Shown in pieces: positions 10,332 through 20,500 of a DNA stretch of 53,048 bases (positions are counted from its first letter, which is position 1; each line of letters opens with the position of its first letter). The notes beneath the pieces are model-generated. The model did not search any database and was not told the DNA's origin. It saw only the letters and a program-made list of their open reading frames with translations. This DNA is from Actinomycetes bacterium. GTDB taxonomy: Bacteria > Actinomycetota > Acidimicrobiia > Acidimicrobiales > RAAP-2. A program made the position numbers and the translations under genes. Location of the stretch: the NCBI GenBank assembly GCA_021815645.1, contig JAKBAB010000003.1, positions 1 to 53,048 of the forward strand, read 5' to 3'.

Positions 10332-13300
10332 TTGTCGTGCCAGGTGTGCTCAGGGGAGAACCCAGTCGGCAAGCGATTCTGCGGGGACTGCGGCGCGCCT
10401 CTCGCGCGAACCTGCCCTTCGTGCGGCGCTGAGGCCCGACCTGACAAGAGATTCTGCGCTGACTGCGGCGCCCTATTGGATAGCGCCACCGACGTAACGG
10501 CGTCGAACATGACCCAGCCCGTGTCACCTACCGGCGGCGCCGTGGTTGGGGCAGCACCGAGCACTGAGATTCGACATGTCTCGGTACTGTTCTGTGATCT
10601 CGTGGGCTTCACGGGGCTTTCGGAGTCTCGCGATCCGGCGGACGTCCGCGAACTGCTCTCGGGTTACTTCGATCTCGCCCGAGTGATCGTCGGTCGTTAC
10701 GGTGGGCTGGTCGAGAAGTTCATTGGAGACGCCGTCATGGCGGTGTGGGGCGCTCCGGTCGCCAACGAGGACGACGCCGAGCGTGCCGTGCGAGCCGCAC
10801 TCGAGCTCATCTCCGCGGTCGCCGCCTTCGGCCGTGACCACCGCGTCGATCTCGCAGCGCGCGTGGGGGTGGTGACGGGTGACGCGGCGACCACCGAGAC
10901 GCCAGAGGAGGGCATGGTGATTGGCGATCGGGTGAACACCGCCGCTCGCATTCAGTCCATCGCGCGGGTGGGTTCTTGTTACGTGGATGAGATGACGCGC
11001 ACCGCTACCGCCGCAGCCATTGAGTACAACGACATCGGTGAGCACGAGTTAAAGGGAAAAGTTGAGCCGCTGCGTCTCTTCGAGGCGACGCGGGTGATTG
11101 CCGCGACGGCTGGATCGCAACGATCGACCGTGCTCGAAGCACCCTTCCTCGGCCGCGACCATGAACTGCGCCTACTCAAAGATCTGTTTCACGTCGCGGC
11201 CGAGCGGCACTCGGCGCGCCTCGTGCTCGTGTCGGGCGTCGCTGGCGTCGGCAAGTCCCGACTGGCCTGGGAGTTCTACAAATACGTTGATGGGCTAGCC
11301 GTAGACGTGCTCTGGCACAGTGGACGCTGCCTGTCTTACGGCGATGGCGTGAGTTACTGGGCACTGTCGGAGATGATTCGCGCCCGGTTGCAGATCGGGG
11401 AAGAGGACTCCCTCGATCTCATCGGCGCTCGCCTTCGTTCCGGGCTCGAGCGCTGGATCCTCGATCCCAACGAGCGTTCCTTCATCGAACCCCGCCTGGC
11501 CCAACTCCTCGGACTTTCGACGGGCCTCGTCCTCGAGCGTGAGGAACTCTTCGCTGGATGGCGCCTATTCTTCGAACGCTTAGCCGAACACCTGCCGGTC
11601 GTCATGGTCGTTGAGGACCTGCAGTGGGCCGACGCTGGACTGACCGACTTCCTGGATTACCTACTCGACTGGTCGGCCGACCACGCCATCTACCTCTTGA
11701 TCCTCACCCGACCCGAAGGAGCGAGGCGCCGTGGCCTCGTGCTCAGCCGCCGCAACCTCACCAGCCTGACGCTCGATCCCTTGCCCGAAGAAGTGATGGG
11801 CGAGATACTTGACGCACTGGTGGTGGAGCTTCCCGCCGAAGCGCGCCACCGCATCATCGAGCGGGCCGAAGGCATCCCGCTCTACGCCGTGGAGACGGTG
11901 CGCAGTTTGATGGACCGGGGCACTCTGCTTCGTGAACTTGACGGGACCCTGCGCCTGATCGGCGAGCTCGGAGCCCTGGAGATCCCACCGGGGCTCAAGG
12001 CCCTCATCGCCTCACGCCTTGATTCCCTCACTGATGACGAGCGACGGTTGATCAAAGAGTGCGCCGTTTTGGGGGACTCCTTTCCCCGTCAGGCCATCGA
12101 AGCGCTCACCGACGCCGATCCCGCGATACTCGACGGACTCCTGGCTTCACTGGTGCGCAAAGAGGTGCTGACCGTGCGAGCTGACAAGCTCTCACCGGAG
12201 CGGGGCAATTACGCCTTTACCCAATCGTTGATTCGTTCCGTGGCGTACGACTCCTTGACCCGCTCCGAACGCAAGGCCCGACACGTGAGGACCGCGGCCC
12301 ACCTGCGCCGAGTCTTCCCCGACGAGGGTGCCGACGTCATAGAGATCATCGCCTCCCACCTGAGGGACGCTTACCAAGCGGCCAGCGGCGACTCGGACGT
12401 CGAGGAGCTGCGGGCCCTGGCGGTCACGGCCTACATTGGCGCTGGCGAGCGGGCGGAGTCGGTCGGCGCGCCGGCCGCGGCCGAGGCGGCCTTCGTCACC
12501 GCTTTGGCACTGAGTACCAACGAGGTCGGTCGGGCGACTCTATTGGAGAAGGCGGGCTCAATGGCCAGCCTGGTTGGGGCCAGTGATCGGGCGAAGGCTC
12601 ATCTCGAGGCGGCGGTGACTATCCACGTGGAAAATGGACGGGTAGTCGAAGCAGCGAGGGTGACCCAGAAGCTGGCCGCGGTGGTGGCGAACCTGGGCCG
12701 CGTCGAGGAGTCGGTTGCCCTGCTGCGCTCGGCACTCTCCTCACTCGATCCAGACAGTGCCCCCCCAACGGTGATCGCGGATCTCAATTATCAACTGGGG
12801 TGGAACCTTTGGTTCGCTGGGCGCCCCGCTGAATTGGCTGAGAGCATTGACCACGTCTTGACCCTGGCGCAGCACTTCGAACTGGCCGAGACCTTGGCCC
12901 GCGCACTGCGGGCCAAGGGATATCTCCTCTCCGGCGAAGGTCGTATGGCCGAAGCGTTCCTTTACATGGAAGCCAGCCTCGCGATCGCACGCGACAATGG
13001 TCTGGTGAGCGTCGAGTTGCTCACGGAGAACGCATTATCTGATCTCTCGATGTGCTTTGACCGTTCGGGATCCGAAGAGCACTGCCTGGCCGGCCTAGCC
13101 CTGGCGAGGCGTCGGGGGGCTCGCAGGGCCGAACAGGAACTGACTAACAACTTGATGTACATATTGACCGTCGCCGGCCGATTTGATGAGGCGGAGCAAC
13201 GCGCAAACGAGTTCCTGGAGTCGAGTTCCGGTGACGCCTTATTTGATTTAAACATTCTGCACTCGCGTCTGTGTTTCGTCGCCGCACTTCGCGGAGACAC

Positions 13301-13886
13301 GGAGGGAGCGAGACTCCACTTCGCGCATTGTCACGACTTCGCCGATACCGACGACATCCAGGATGCGGCAATGTACGCGTCGTTAGTGACGGCGATCGCC
13401 CTGGCCGAAGGAGACCATCGACGGGCTCTCGAGGCGGCTACTCAAACCTTGGACATCTGTATGAACCAAGCTCGGCTTCCCTCACACGAATCAGTGCGCG
13501 CCGCATACCCAGATGGCGTAGACGCCGCCCTCGCCCTCGGCGATCTCGACGCCGTCGATCGAATGGTGGCCCTCTTCGCCGGCCGGCCACCTGGGGCGGT
13601 GCCCCCGTTTCTTCGTATACACGTGCGTCGGGCACGGGCGCTGGCGGCGTCGGCGCGAGGTGACGACACCGAGGTGGAGACGGATCTCCGCGACGCGGAG
13701 GCGGACGTGGCCAACCTCGGGTACCGGTACTGGCAGGCTCGTTTCCAACTCGACTTAGCGGAGTGGTTGGCGCGTCAGGGCCGATCCGAGGAGGCCCGGG
13801 GGGTCGCCAAATCAGCGGCGGCGACTTTTGAGGACCTGCGCGTCGCTCCCATGCTTCTTCGAGCCCGTTCGATTTCCATCGCGTAG
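10332..13886 (+). CDS. Zinc-ribbon / class III adenylate-guanylate cyclase / AAA ATPase / TPR regulatory protein
   Basis: Two CxxC...CxxC ribbons (CQVC...CGDC; CPSC...CADC); cyclase 'VLFCDLVGFTGLSE', 'EKFIGDAVMAVWGAP', 'GDRVNTAARIQ'; Walker A 'GVAGVGKSR'; Walker B 'VMVVEDLQWAD'; TPR-like C-terminus. Probable TTG start. Confidence 0.92.
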   Translation: MSCQVCSGENPVGKRFCGDCGAPLARTCPSCGAEARPDKRFCADCGALLDSATDVTASNMTQPVSPTGGAVVGAAPSTEIRHVSVLFCDLVGFTGLSESRDPADVRELLSGYFDLARVIVGRYGGLVEKFIGDAVMAVWGAPVANEDDAERAVRAALELISAVAAFGRDHRVDLAARVGVVTGDAATTETPEEGMVIGDRVNTAARIQSIARVGSCYVDEMTRTATAAAIEYNDIGEHELKGKVEPLRLFEATRVIAATAGSQRSTVLEAPFLGRDHELRLLKDLFHVAAERHSARLVLVSGVAGVGKSRLAWEFYKYVDGLAVDVLWHSGRCLSYGDGVSYWALSEMIRARLQIGEEDSLDLIGARLRSGLERWILDPNERSFIEPRLAQLLGLSTGLVLEREELFAGWRLFFERLAEHLPVVMVVEDLQWADAGLTDFLDYLLDWSADHAIYLLILTRPEGARRRGLVLSRRNLTSLTLDPLPEEVMGEILDALVVELPAEARHRIIERAEGIPLYAVETVRSLMDRGTLLRELDGTLRLIGELGALEIPPGLKALIASRLDSLTDDERRLIKECAVLGDSFPRQAIEALTDADPAILDGLLASLVRKEVLTVRADKLSPERGNYAFTQSLIRSVAYDSLTRSERKARHVRTAAHLRRVFPDEGADVIEIIASHLRDAYQAASGDSDVEELRALAVTAYIGAGERAESVGAPAAAEAAFVTALALSTNEVGRATLLEKAGSMASLVGASDRAKAHLEAAVTIHVENGRVVEAARVTQKLAAVVANLGRVEESVALLRSALSSLDPDSAPPTVIADLNYQLGWNLWFAGRPAELAESIDHVLTLAQHFELAETLARALRAKGYLLSGEGRMAEAFLYMEASLAIARDNGLVSVELLTENALSDLSMCFDRSGSEEHCLAGLALARRRGARRAEQELTNNLMYILTVAGRFDEAEQRANEFLESSSGDALFDLNILHSRLCFVAALRGDTEGARLHFAHCHDFADTDDIQDAAMYASLVTAIALAEGDHRRALEAATQTLDICMNQARLPSHESVRAAYPDGVDAALALGDLDAVDRMVALFAGRPPGAVPPFLRIHVRRARALAASARGDDTEVETDLRDAEADVANLGYRYWQARFQLDLAEWLARQGRSEEARGVAKSAAATFEDLRVAPMLLRARSISIA

Positions 13887-14257
13887 TGCGGCGGTCACCG
13901 GCGACATGCAAGCACGCAAAAGTCCACGAGTGCAAGTTCGATAGCGCCCGCCGGAGAACGTGAGTAATCACCGAGGAGGTCGCTGTGAACGCGATCGTCG
14001 CTCCCGAGACGATGACCGGTCGCGACGGGGTCACCGTTCACCGTTTACCCCATCAGCGAGTGAGCTAACGCATGAATGGGCGCGTTCCTGCGAACTTACG
14101 TCTCCGTAGGAACGCTCAGGATTGACGGCTTCGTTGGAGTATTCGATGATGCCCGTCGCAGTAGCTCAGAAACCGCGGGCATACGCAAATTGGGAGAGCG
14201 ACGGCTAGTATCACGAGTCAATAGACCCGGTTGGTCTTGGTTTGGGGGTAGCCGCTA

Positions 14258-16048
14258 TTGCGTGACGGACTCATCAAACGCCGCTTCATGAGTGTGACGA
14301 GTTATCTCGACTACAACCGGGGCTGGGACCGTCTCCCTAAACCCTTGGCGTTGCTCACCTTGTTCGGCCTTCGCATGGTGCTTCGTAGAAATAATCTCTT
14401 CGACACCAGCGGTCAGCCGGTCCCGTGGGGACCAGAGGTGCCCACGGGACCTCGGAGTTTTTCGCGATCGTCGGATGGGAGAGGGACGGATCCCATCTAT
14501 CCCGACATCGGCAGTGCGGGAGCCCGGTTTGGGCGCAACGTGCCCATTGAAGGAACCTACCCAAATGATGTATTGAATCCCAATCCGCGAACGATCGCCA
14601 ACGAACTGCTGGCCCGACGTCGCTTTATCCCGGCCACGACGCTCAATCTCCTCGCCGCCGCCTGGATTCAGTTCGAAGTGCATGACTGGATGAGTCACGG
14701 CACGAACCTGGCCGACGATCCCTGGGAAGTGGAGCTAGACGAAGATGATCCGTGGCCCGTGCATCCCATGAAGATCCAGCGCACGAAAGTCGACGCGACC
14801 TCCGACGGCGGACCACCGACTTATCGCAACACCGAGACGCACTGGTGGGACGCATCACAGGTGTACGGGAGCAGTCTCATCTTCGAAGCGACGCTCCGGA
14901 CGTATCACCGAGGTCGGGTGAAGTTGACGTCCAACGGCGAGTTGACCTTCGACCCGCCGAATATGCCGCCGCTTCCCGGAGTCGACCTCGCCGCGATGAC
15001 CAACAACTGGTGGCTGGGTCTCGCCATGATGCACACGTTATTCATGCGCGAACACAACGCCATCTGCGAACTGCTCGCCTCCCTGCACCCCGATTGGGAC
15101 GACCAACAACTCTTCGATCACGCTCGACTGATAAACGCCGCCCTGATCGCGCGAATCCACACCGTGGAGTGGACTCCGGCGCTGCTGGCCGACTCGGACA
15201 TGGAGACGGGCATGAATTTCAACTGGTGGGGAATCCAGGGTAAGTGGCTGTGGAAGCACGTTGGGCGCCTTACCAAGAGTGAGGAGTTCAGTGGCGTCCC
15301 CGGATCGGACCTGTACTACCACGGCACGCCGTACTCCATGACCGAGGAGTTCATGTCCGTCTACCGCATGCATCCGCTCATCCCGGACGATTACAGCCTC
15401 CGCGAGAGCGCGAGCAACCAACTCATTGGCAACTTCAACTTCACCCAACTGTCGGGCACTTACACCCACGACGTGCTCGACGACGGTCGATTCCGAATGA
15501 AGGACCTCTTTTACTCATTCGGGACGAGCCACCCGGGGGCCATCGCACTGCACAACTATCCCGAGGGATTGCGACATTTCGCGCAACCCGACGGCACGCT
15601 CCTCGACCTGGCCGCAATCGACATTCTGCGCAATCGTGAACGCGGCGTGCCGCGCTACAACGAGTTCCGACGCAAGTTTCACTTGCGGCCCGCCGCCACA
15701 TTCGAGGAGTTCAGCGACGACGCCCAAGTGGTTGGCGACCTCCGGCGGATCTATCGCGACGTGGAGGAAGTCGACCTGATGGTGGGCCTGTACGCGGAGC
15801 GGCTTCCCGAGGGCTTCGCCTTCAGCGACACCGCCTTTAGGGTCTTCATCCTCATGGCGACTCGACGACTCAAGAGCGACCGTTTCTTCACCTACGACTA
15901 CACATCCGAGGTGTACACGAAAGAGGGCATTCAGTGGATCGAGAACAACACTATGAAGTCCGTCCTCCTTCGCCACTACCCGGCACTGCACACCGCTCTT
16001 TCCGGCGTGGAGAACGCCTTCAAGCCGTGGCGTACGGCGCAGAGCTGA
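14258..16048 (+). CDS. Heme peroxidase-superfamily fatty acid dioxygenase (alpha-dioxygenase/PGHS-like)
   Basis: 'LLARRRFIPATTLNLLAAAWIQFEVHDWMSHG' (distal His142), 'HWWDASQVYGSS', 'MMHTLFMREHNAICELL', 'VEWTPALL', 'EEFMSVYRMHPLIPDDY' (Tyr369, proximal His372). TTG start at 14258, or ATG at 14288. Confidence 0.9.
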   Translation: MRDGLIKRRFMSVTSYLDYNRGWDRLPKPLALLTLFGLRMVLRRNNLFDTSGQPVPWGPEVPTGPRSFSRSSDGRGTDPIYPDIGSAGARFGRNVPIEGTYPNDVLNPNPRTIANELLARRRFIPATTLNLLAAAWIQFEVHDWMSHGTNLADDPWEVELDEDDPWPVHPMKIQRTKVDATSDGGPPTYRNTETHWWDASQVYGSSLIFEATLRTYHRGRVKLTSNGELTFDPPNMPPLPGVDLAAMTNNWWLGLAMMHTLFMREHNAICELLASLHPDWDDQQLFDHARLINAALIARIHTVEWTPALLADSDMETGMNFNWWGIQGKWLWKHVGRLTKSEEFSGVPGSDLYYHGTPYSMTEEFMSVYRMHPLIPDDYSLRESASNQLIGNFNFTQLSGTYTHDVLDDGRFRMKDLFYSFGTSHPGAIALHNYPEGLRHFAQPDGTLLDLAAIDILRNRERGVPRYNEFRRKFHLRPAATFEEFSDDAQVVGDLRRIYRDVEEVDLMVGLYAERLPEGFAFSDTAFRVFILMATRRLKSDRFFTYDYTSEVYTKEGIQWIENNTMKSVLLRHYPALHTALSGVENAFKPWRTAQS

Positions 16049-16057
16049 GGTCGGACG

Positions 16058-17566
16058 ATGTGGCGCTGGCGTCGGGCATTCTGGAACTTCTTCATGGAGT
16101 TCAAGTTTCGCCACGCCAAGCCGATGGTGATTCCAGCGCCGATGATCCAGATCCGTCCGATCGTCCCGGTGCCCCTGGCCTCCCAGTTTCCCCGAATTCC
16201 GATTACGGGTGTCATGGTGGCCGACCACATCCCTGGCGACGAAGCCCAACTCCCGGCGCGGCTGTTCTGCCGGTTGCAGCTCGCCCTGGATCGAGTGTTC
16301 TCACCGATGCAAGTCGGTCTAGTGCCAATCGACGCCGACCCGGAGGTGGCCCTCGCACTCGCCTATCCCGCGAGCCACCGACGCAGTTTTCCGGCGCCGA
16401 CCCGGCCGACCGGCTTCGATCCGGTGCCGGACCTCGGTCGTTTGGCCGTAGACGGACCGTACTCGTGCTACGTGGAGAGAAGTGCTGCGGGCGTTTACAA
16501 ATGGGACGTCAGCGCGCTCGAGGGATTCGAGATACATCCGGGACTTCGCTCTCCGGCCGCGGTCGTGGAGTTCGCGCTGGAAGCCGGTTCGCGTTCCTTG
16601 CGAGCGACGCGGATCGACTCCGAGCTGGGTTCGTGCACGCCAGGCGACCACGACTGGGAACTCGCGCAACGCCTCGCGTTGTGCGGCGTGACTACGCACC
16701 TCTCATTGGTGCGCCACTTCAACTGGCTGCATCTCATGTCCGGTGGCCCGTTGTCGTTTACGACGAGGAACTGCCTACTCGCGACCCATCCCCTCCGTCG
16801 ACTACTCCAACCCCACGTCTACGCCACGCATTCGAGCAACCATATGGTGACGCTCGACCAGATGGCGCCGGGAGGCGACTTCGAGAACATCTTCAGCTTC
16901 ACCCACGCCGGCGTGTGCGATCTCTTCCAACAGTCCTGCGCCGACTCGGACCTGCGCCGGTTCAATCCCAACTTCGACGTGCGACTACGCGGCGTGGACG
17001 CCAGTGAGTTGGACTTGCCGGCGCACGAGAATTTCCGGGCGATATTCGACGTGATCCGCGCCCACGTGGAGCGCTATCTGAGGTTGTATTACGACTCCGG
17101 TGAGGCGATCGCCGCCGACGAGCAACTTGCGGCGTGGCTGGAGTCATTGGAGGCGTATATCCCTCACGGCGTCGCCGAGTTGGTGGGTGCGCCGTTCACG
17201 ATATCGGGCGCGTCGGAACTACTCGCGACGCTCGTCTACTTCACGACCGTCGAACACGAGGTACTCGGTTCGGGGGTGTGGAATTACCAACTTTGGCCGG
17301 ACGTACAGCCTCCGCGCGTCTACGCGAGTGGTCAGCGAATACCCCTCGACGTGTACGCGCGACTGGTCAACGCCAACTTCACCCTCAACGTACGGCGCAC
17401 ACCGTTGATGAGCGACTTCTCGTCGCTCGCGCTCGACGTTCGGGGCGCACAGGCGTTTCGGACGTTCCACGAAGACCTGACCCGACTGCAAGCAGCCATG
17501 GACGGGGCACCGACCACCGGCTGGCGTATTGAGCCGCGAATGCTGAAGGCGAACATCAACGCATGA
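16058..17566 (+). CDS. Lipoxygenase-like protein (short bacterial form without an evident PLAT domain)
   Basis: 'RHFNWLHLMSGGPLSFTTRNCLLATHPLRRLLQPHVYATHSSNH' matches the LOX iron region HxxxxH (His220, His225); 'VEHEVLGSGVWNYQLWP' gives the third His400; C-terminus NINA. Confidence 0.85.
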   Translation: MWRWRRAFWNFFMEFKFRHAKPMVIPAPMIQIRPIVPVPLASQFPRIPITGVMVADHIPGDEAQLPARLFCRLQLALDRVFSPMQVGLVPIDADPEVALALAYPASHRRSFPAPTRPTGFDPVPDLGRLAVDGPYSCYVERSAAGVYKWDVSALEGFEIHPGLRSPAAVVEFALEAGSRSLRATRIDSELGSCTPGDHDWELAQRLALCGVTTHLSLVRHFNWLHLMSGGPLSFTTRNCLLATHPLRRLLQPHVYATHSSNHMVTLDQMAPGGDFENIFSFTHAGVCDLFQQSCADSDLRRFNPNFDVRLRGVDASELDLPAHENFRAIFDVIRAHVERYLRLYYDSGEAIAADEQLAAWLESLEAYIPHGVAELVGAPFTISGASELLATLVYFTTVEHEVLGSGVWNYQLWPDVQPPRVYASGQRIPLDVYARLVNANFTLNVRRTPLMSDFSSLALDVRGAQAFRTFHEDLTRLQAAMDGAPTTGWRIEPRMLKANINA

Positions 17567-20500
17567 CCGGAATCTCCGCTGAGACCATGAACGTCACGAT
17601 CCTCTTCACGGATCTGGTGGGTTCGACCGAACTCTCGTCAAGGCTATCCGCGGAAGAAGCGGACGACTTGAGGCGGCGACACTTCTCGATTCTGCGTCAG
17701 TCGATCCTCAAGTCCGGCGGAACCGAGGTGAAGAACTTGGGTGACGGGCTGATGGTGGCCTTCAACTCCGCGTCGTCGGCCCTGTCGTGCAGCGTGTCCA
17801 TGCAACAGGGCGTCGAAAGGGACAACAACGTGCGCGGTCGCTCGATGGGTCTGCGGATCGGTCTGAGTGGTGGTGAAGTCAACGCCGAGAACGGTGACTA
17901 CTTTGGCGATCCGGTCATCGAGGCGGCGCGGTTGTGTGCATTGAGCGAGCCCGGTCAGATCCTGAGTGCGGAACTCGTGCGGGCCATGGCCGGTCGCCGT
18001 AATCGCTTCGCGTCGCGGCCCTTGGGCGCACTCTCGTTGAAGGGCCTGCCCGAGCCGATCGACGTCGTCGAGATCCTGTGGGAACCCATCGACGGTACCG
18101 ACATCCCCCTCTCCAGTCGCCTGGAGGTGCGACCGAGCGTGGGGACCGTCGGTCGAGAGTCTGAGATCTCCACGATCAACGACGTGTTTAAACGCGTCGC
18201 GGCCGACGGTGGGCGTGAGTTGGTCATCGTGTCGGGCGAAGCGGGAATGGGAAAGTCGACACTGGTGAGTGAGTTCGCGCGGTCGGCGGCGAGCACCGGG
18301 ACGCTCGTACTCTTCGGTCACTGCGAGGAAGACCTCGCCACGCCCTACCAGCTCTTCTACGAGGCGCTCGATCACTACGTCACCCACGCGCCCGAGGAGA
18401 CCTTGCGCGAGCACGTGGCAGTTCACGGTTCGGAGTTGGCCCGACTGGTGCCGGCAATGTCGAGCCGCGTGCCCGACCTCCCGCCTTCGAGAGCGACGGA
18501 CGCCGACACTGAGCGATTCTTGCTCTTCGCCGCAGTTGTCGGTCTCCTCTCGAAGTTGTCTGCGCAGCGCCCGGTCATCCTCGTCTTCGAGGACCTGCAG
18601 TGGGCAGACCGAGGGAGCCTTCTGTTGCTGCGCCATCTCGCGGCCGCGGAGCAGTCGACGCGCATTCTCGTACTCGGTACCTTCCGCGACTCCGAACTGG
18701 CCCGGGCCAGCGCGTTGCGCGAGACCCTCGGCGCGCTGCACCGCCACGGCAATTTGCACCGTATTGAGTTGAAGGGCCTAAGCGACCTCGGCGTGATCAT
18801 CTTCATGGAAGCCGCGGCCGGCCGATCCCTGGAGGACGCAGAAGTGCCGCTCGCGCAGGCGGTTTATCGCGAGACCGACGGTAATCCGTTCTTCGTGAGC
18901 GAGGTCCTTCGCCACCTGATCGAGACGGGCACCGTGCTTCAAGACGAGAACGGTCGTTGGTCGGCGCAGGACCTGGATCAGATGACCTTGCCCGACAGTG
19001 TGCGTGAAGTCATCGGCGGGCGTGTCGTGCGTCTCGGACCGGACGCTGCACGAGTGTTGTCAGTCGCGTCGGTGATCGGGCGCGACTTTGACCTGGACCT
19101 CCTGGCTAAGGCCACGGGCGCGCCGGAGGACGAACTGCTCGATACGCTCGACGCCGCCACGTCGGTCGCCCTGATCCGCGAGGTGGCCGACGCGTCCGGC
19201 CGCTTCAGCTTCGCCCACGCGCTTATTCAGCACACGCTGTACGCGGACCTGGGCCGCGCGCGCCGCGCCCAAATCCATCGACAGGTCGCAGTCGCGCTCG
19301 AGCAACTCCTCGCCGACCAGCCCGACGTGCGTATCGGCGAACTCGCCCGGCACTGGACCAACGCCACGCAGCCGGTGAACCTGTTCAAGGCCATTAACTA
19401 CTCCCAGCGCGCCGGTGACGCGGCTCTTCGAGCGTTGGCGCCTGCCGACGCTCTCACCTACTTCGTTAAGGCCCTCGACCTCGACGCGCAGTCCGACGTC
19501 GCCGACCCGATACTGCGCGTCGATCTGATGATTGGACTCGGAACGGCCCAACGTCAGACCGGGGACCCCGCCTTTCACGCCACGCTAATTAAGGCCGCGC
19601 ATTTAGCCGCCGACCTGAATGAAACGAGCCGGCTGGTTGCGGCCTGTTTGGCCACCGACCGGGGGTTCTTCAGCGCCATTGGCGCCGTCGATAAGGAGAA
19701 GGTCGAGATCCTTACCATCGCCCTCGAACGCCTTTCGAAGAGTGAACCGTCAAGGGCACTGGTCCTAGCGACGCTCTGCGCCGAACTGGCTGTGGGCACG
19801 TCCCTCGACTATCGCCTCGCGTTGGCGCGCGAGGCACTGTCGATCGCCGACACCCACGGCGACAACGCCGTGACGGTGCGCGTACTCAATAGCCTGGCGT
19901 TCCCTCTGATGGTCCCCGAACTAAGCCAGGACTCGCTCGAGCGCACCCAGCGCGCTATGACCCTCGCCGAAAACGTGGGCGATCCCCTCCAGATCCTTTT
20001 TGCCGCCCACTGGCGTGAGGAGGCCGCCATTTTGGCCGGCGATGTCGACGAAATGGACCGTGCGTTAGAGATGGTACACGAACTGGTCGAGCGTTTCGAC
20101 CAGCCGGGGCTTCGCTGGACCTATCTCTTCACCAAAGCGTGGCGCGCCATGGTGGCCGGTGACACCGACGTCGCCGAAGAGTTGGCCTTGGCGTCGTTCC
20201 AGATTGGCTCGGACAGCGGTCAACCAGACGCCACCGTGATGTACGGCGGCCAGTTGATCACCATCGGTCTGCAGCGCGGCACGCTGGGTGACCTAGTGGA
20301 GATCTTGATGCAGATGACCGTCGACGCGCCCGACGTGGGCGCCGCCGTGACCGCGGCCCTGACGTTGGCCCACGCGGAGGCGGGCAATCTCGACGCTGTG
20401 CGCGAGCTCCTCACCGAGATGTCCGCGAGGAACTTCGAGTCACCGATGGATGCCACGTGGCTCACGGCGATGGTCTGGCTCGCCGATGCGGCGATCGCTT

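Noticed and set aside
13438-14034. 198-aa minus-strand ORF at the end of the first cyclase gene
   Set aside because: Low-complexity Pro/Arg composition, antisense to TPR coding sequence.
14076-14291. Small ORF in the cyclase-peroxidase intergenic region
   Set aside because: No motif and overlaps the peroxidase start; region more likely holds the operon promoter.
15934-17007. 357-aa + strand ORF overlapping the peroxidase end and LOX gene in another frame
   Set aside because: Pro/Arg/Ser-rich shadow frame; the LOX frame has recognisable iron-ligand motifs.
17644-18759. 371-aa antisense ORF inside the second cyclase/AAA gene
   Set aside because: Arg/Gln/Leu-biased composition, no domain motif, opposite a clearly coding frame; typical high-GC shadow ORF.
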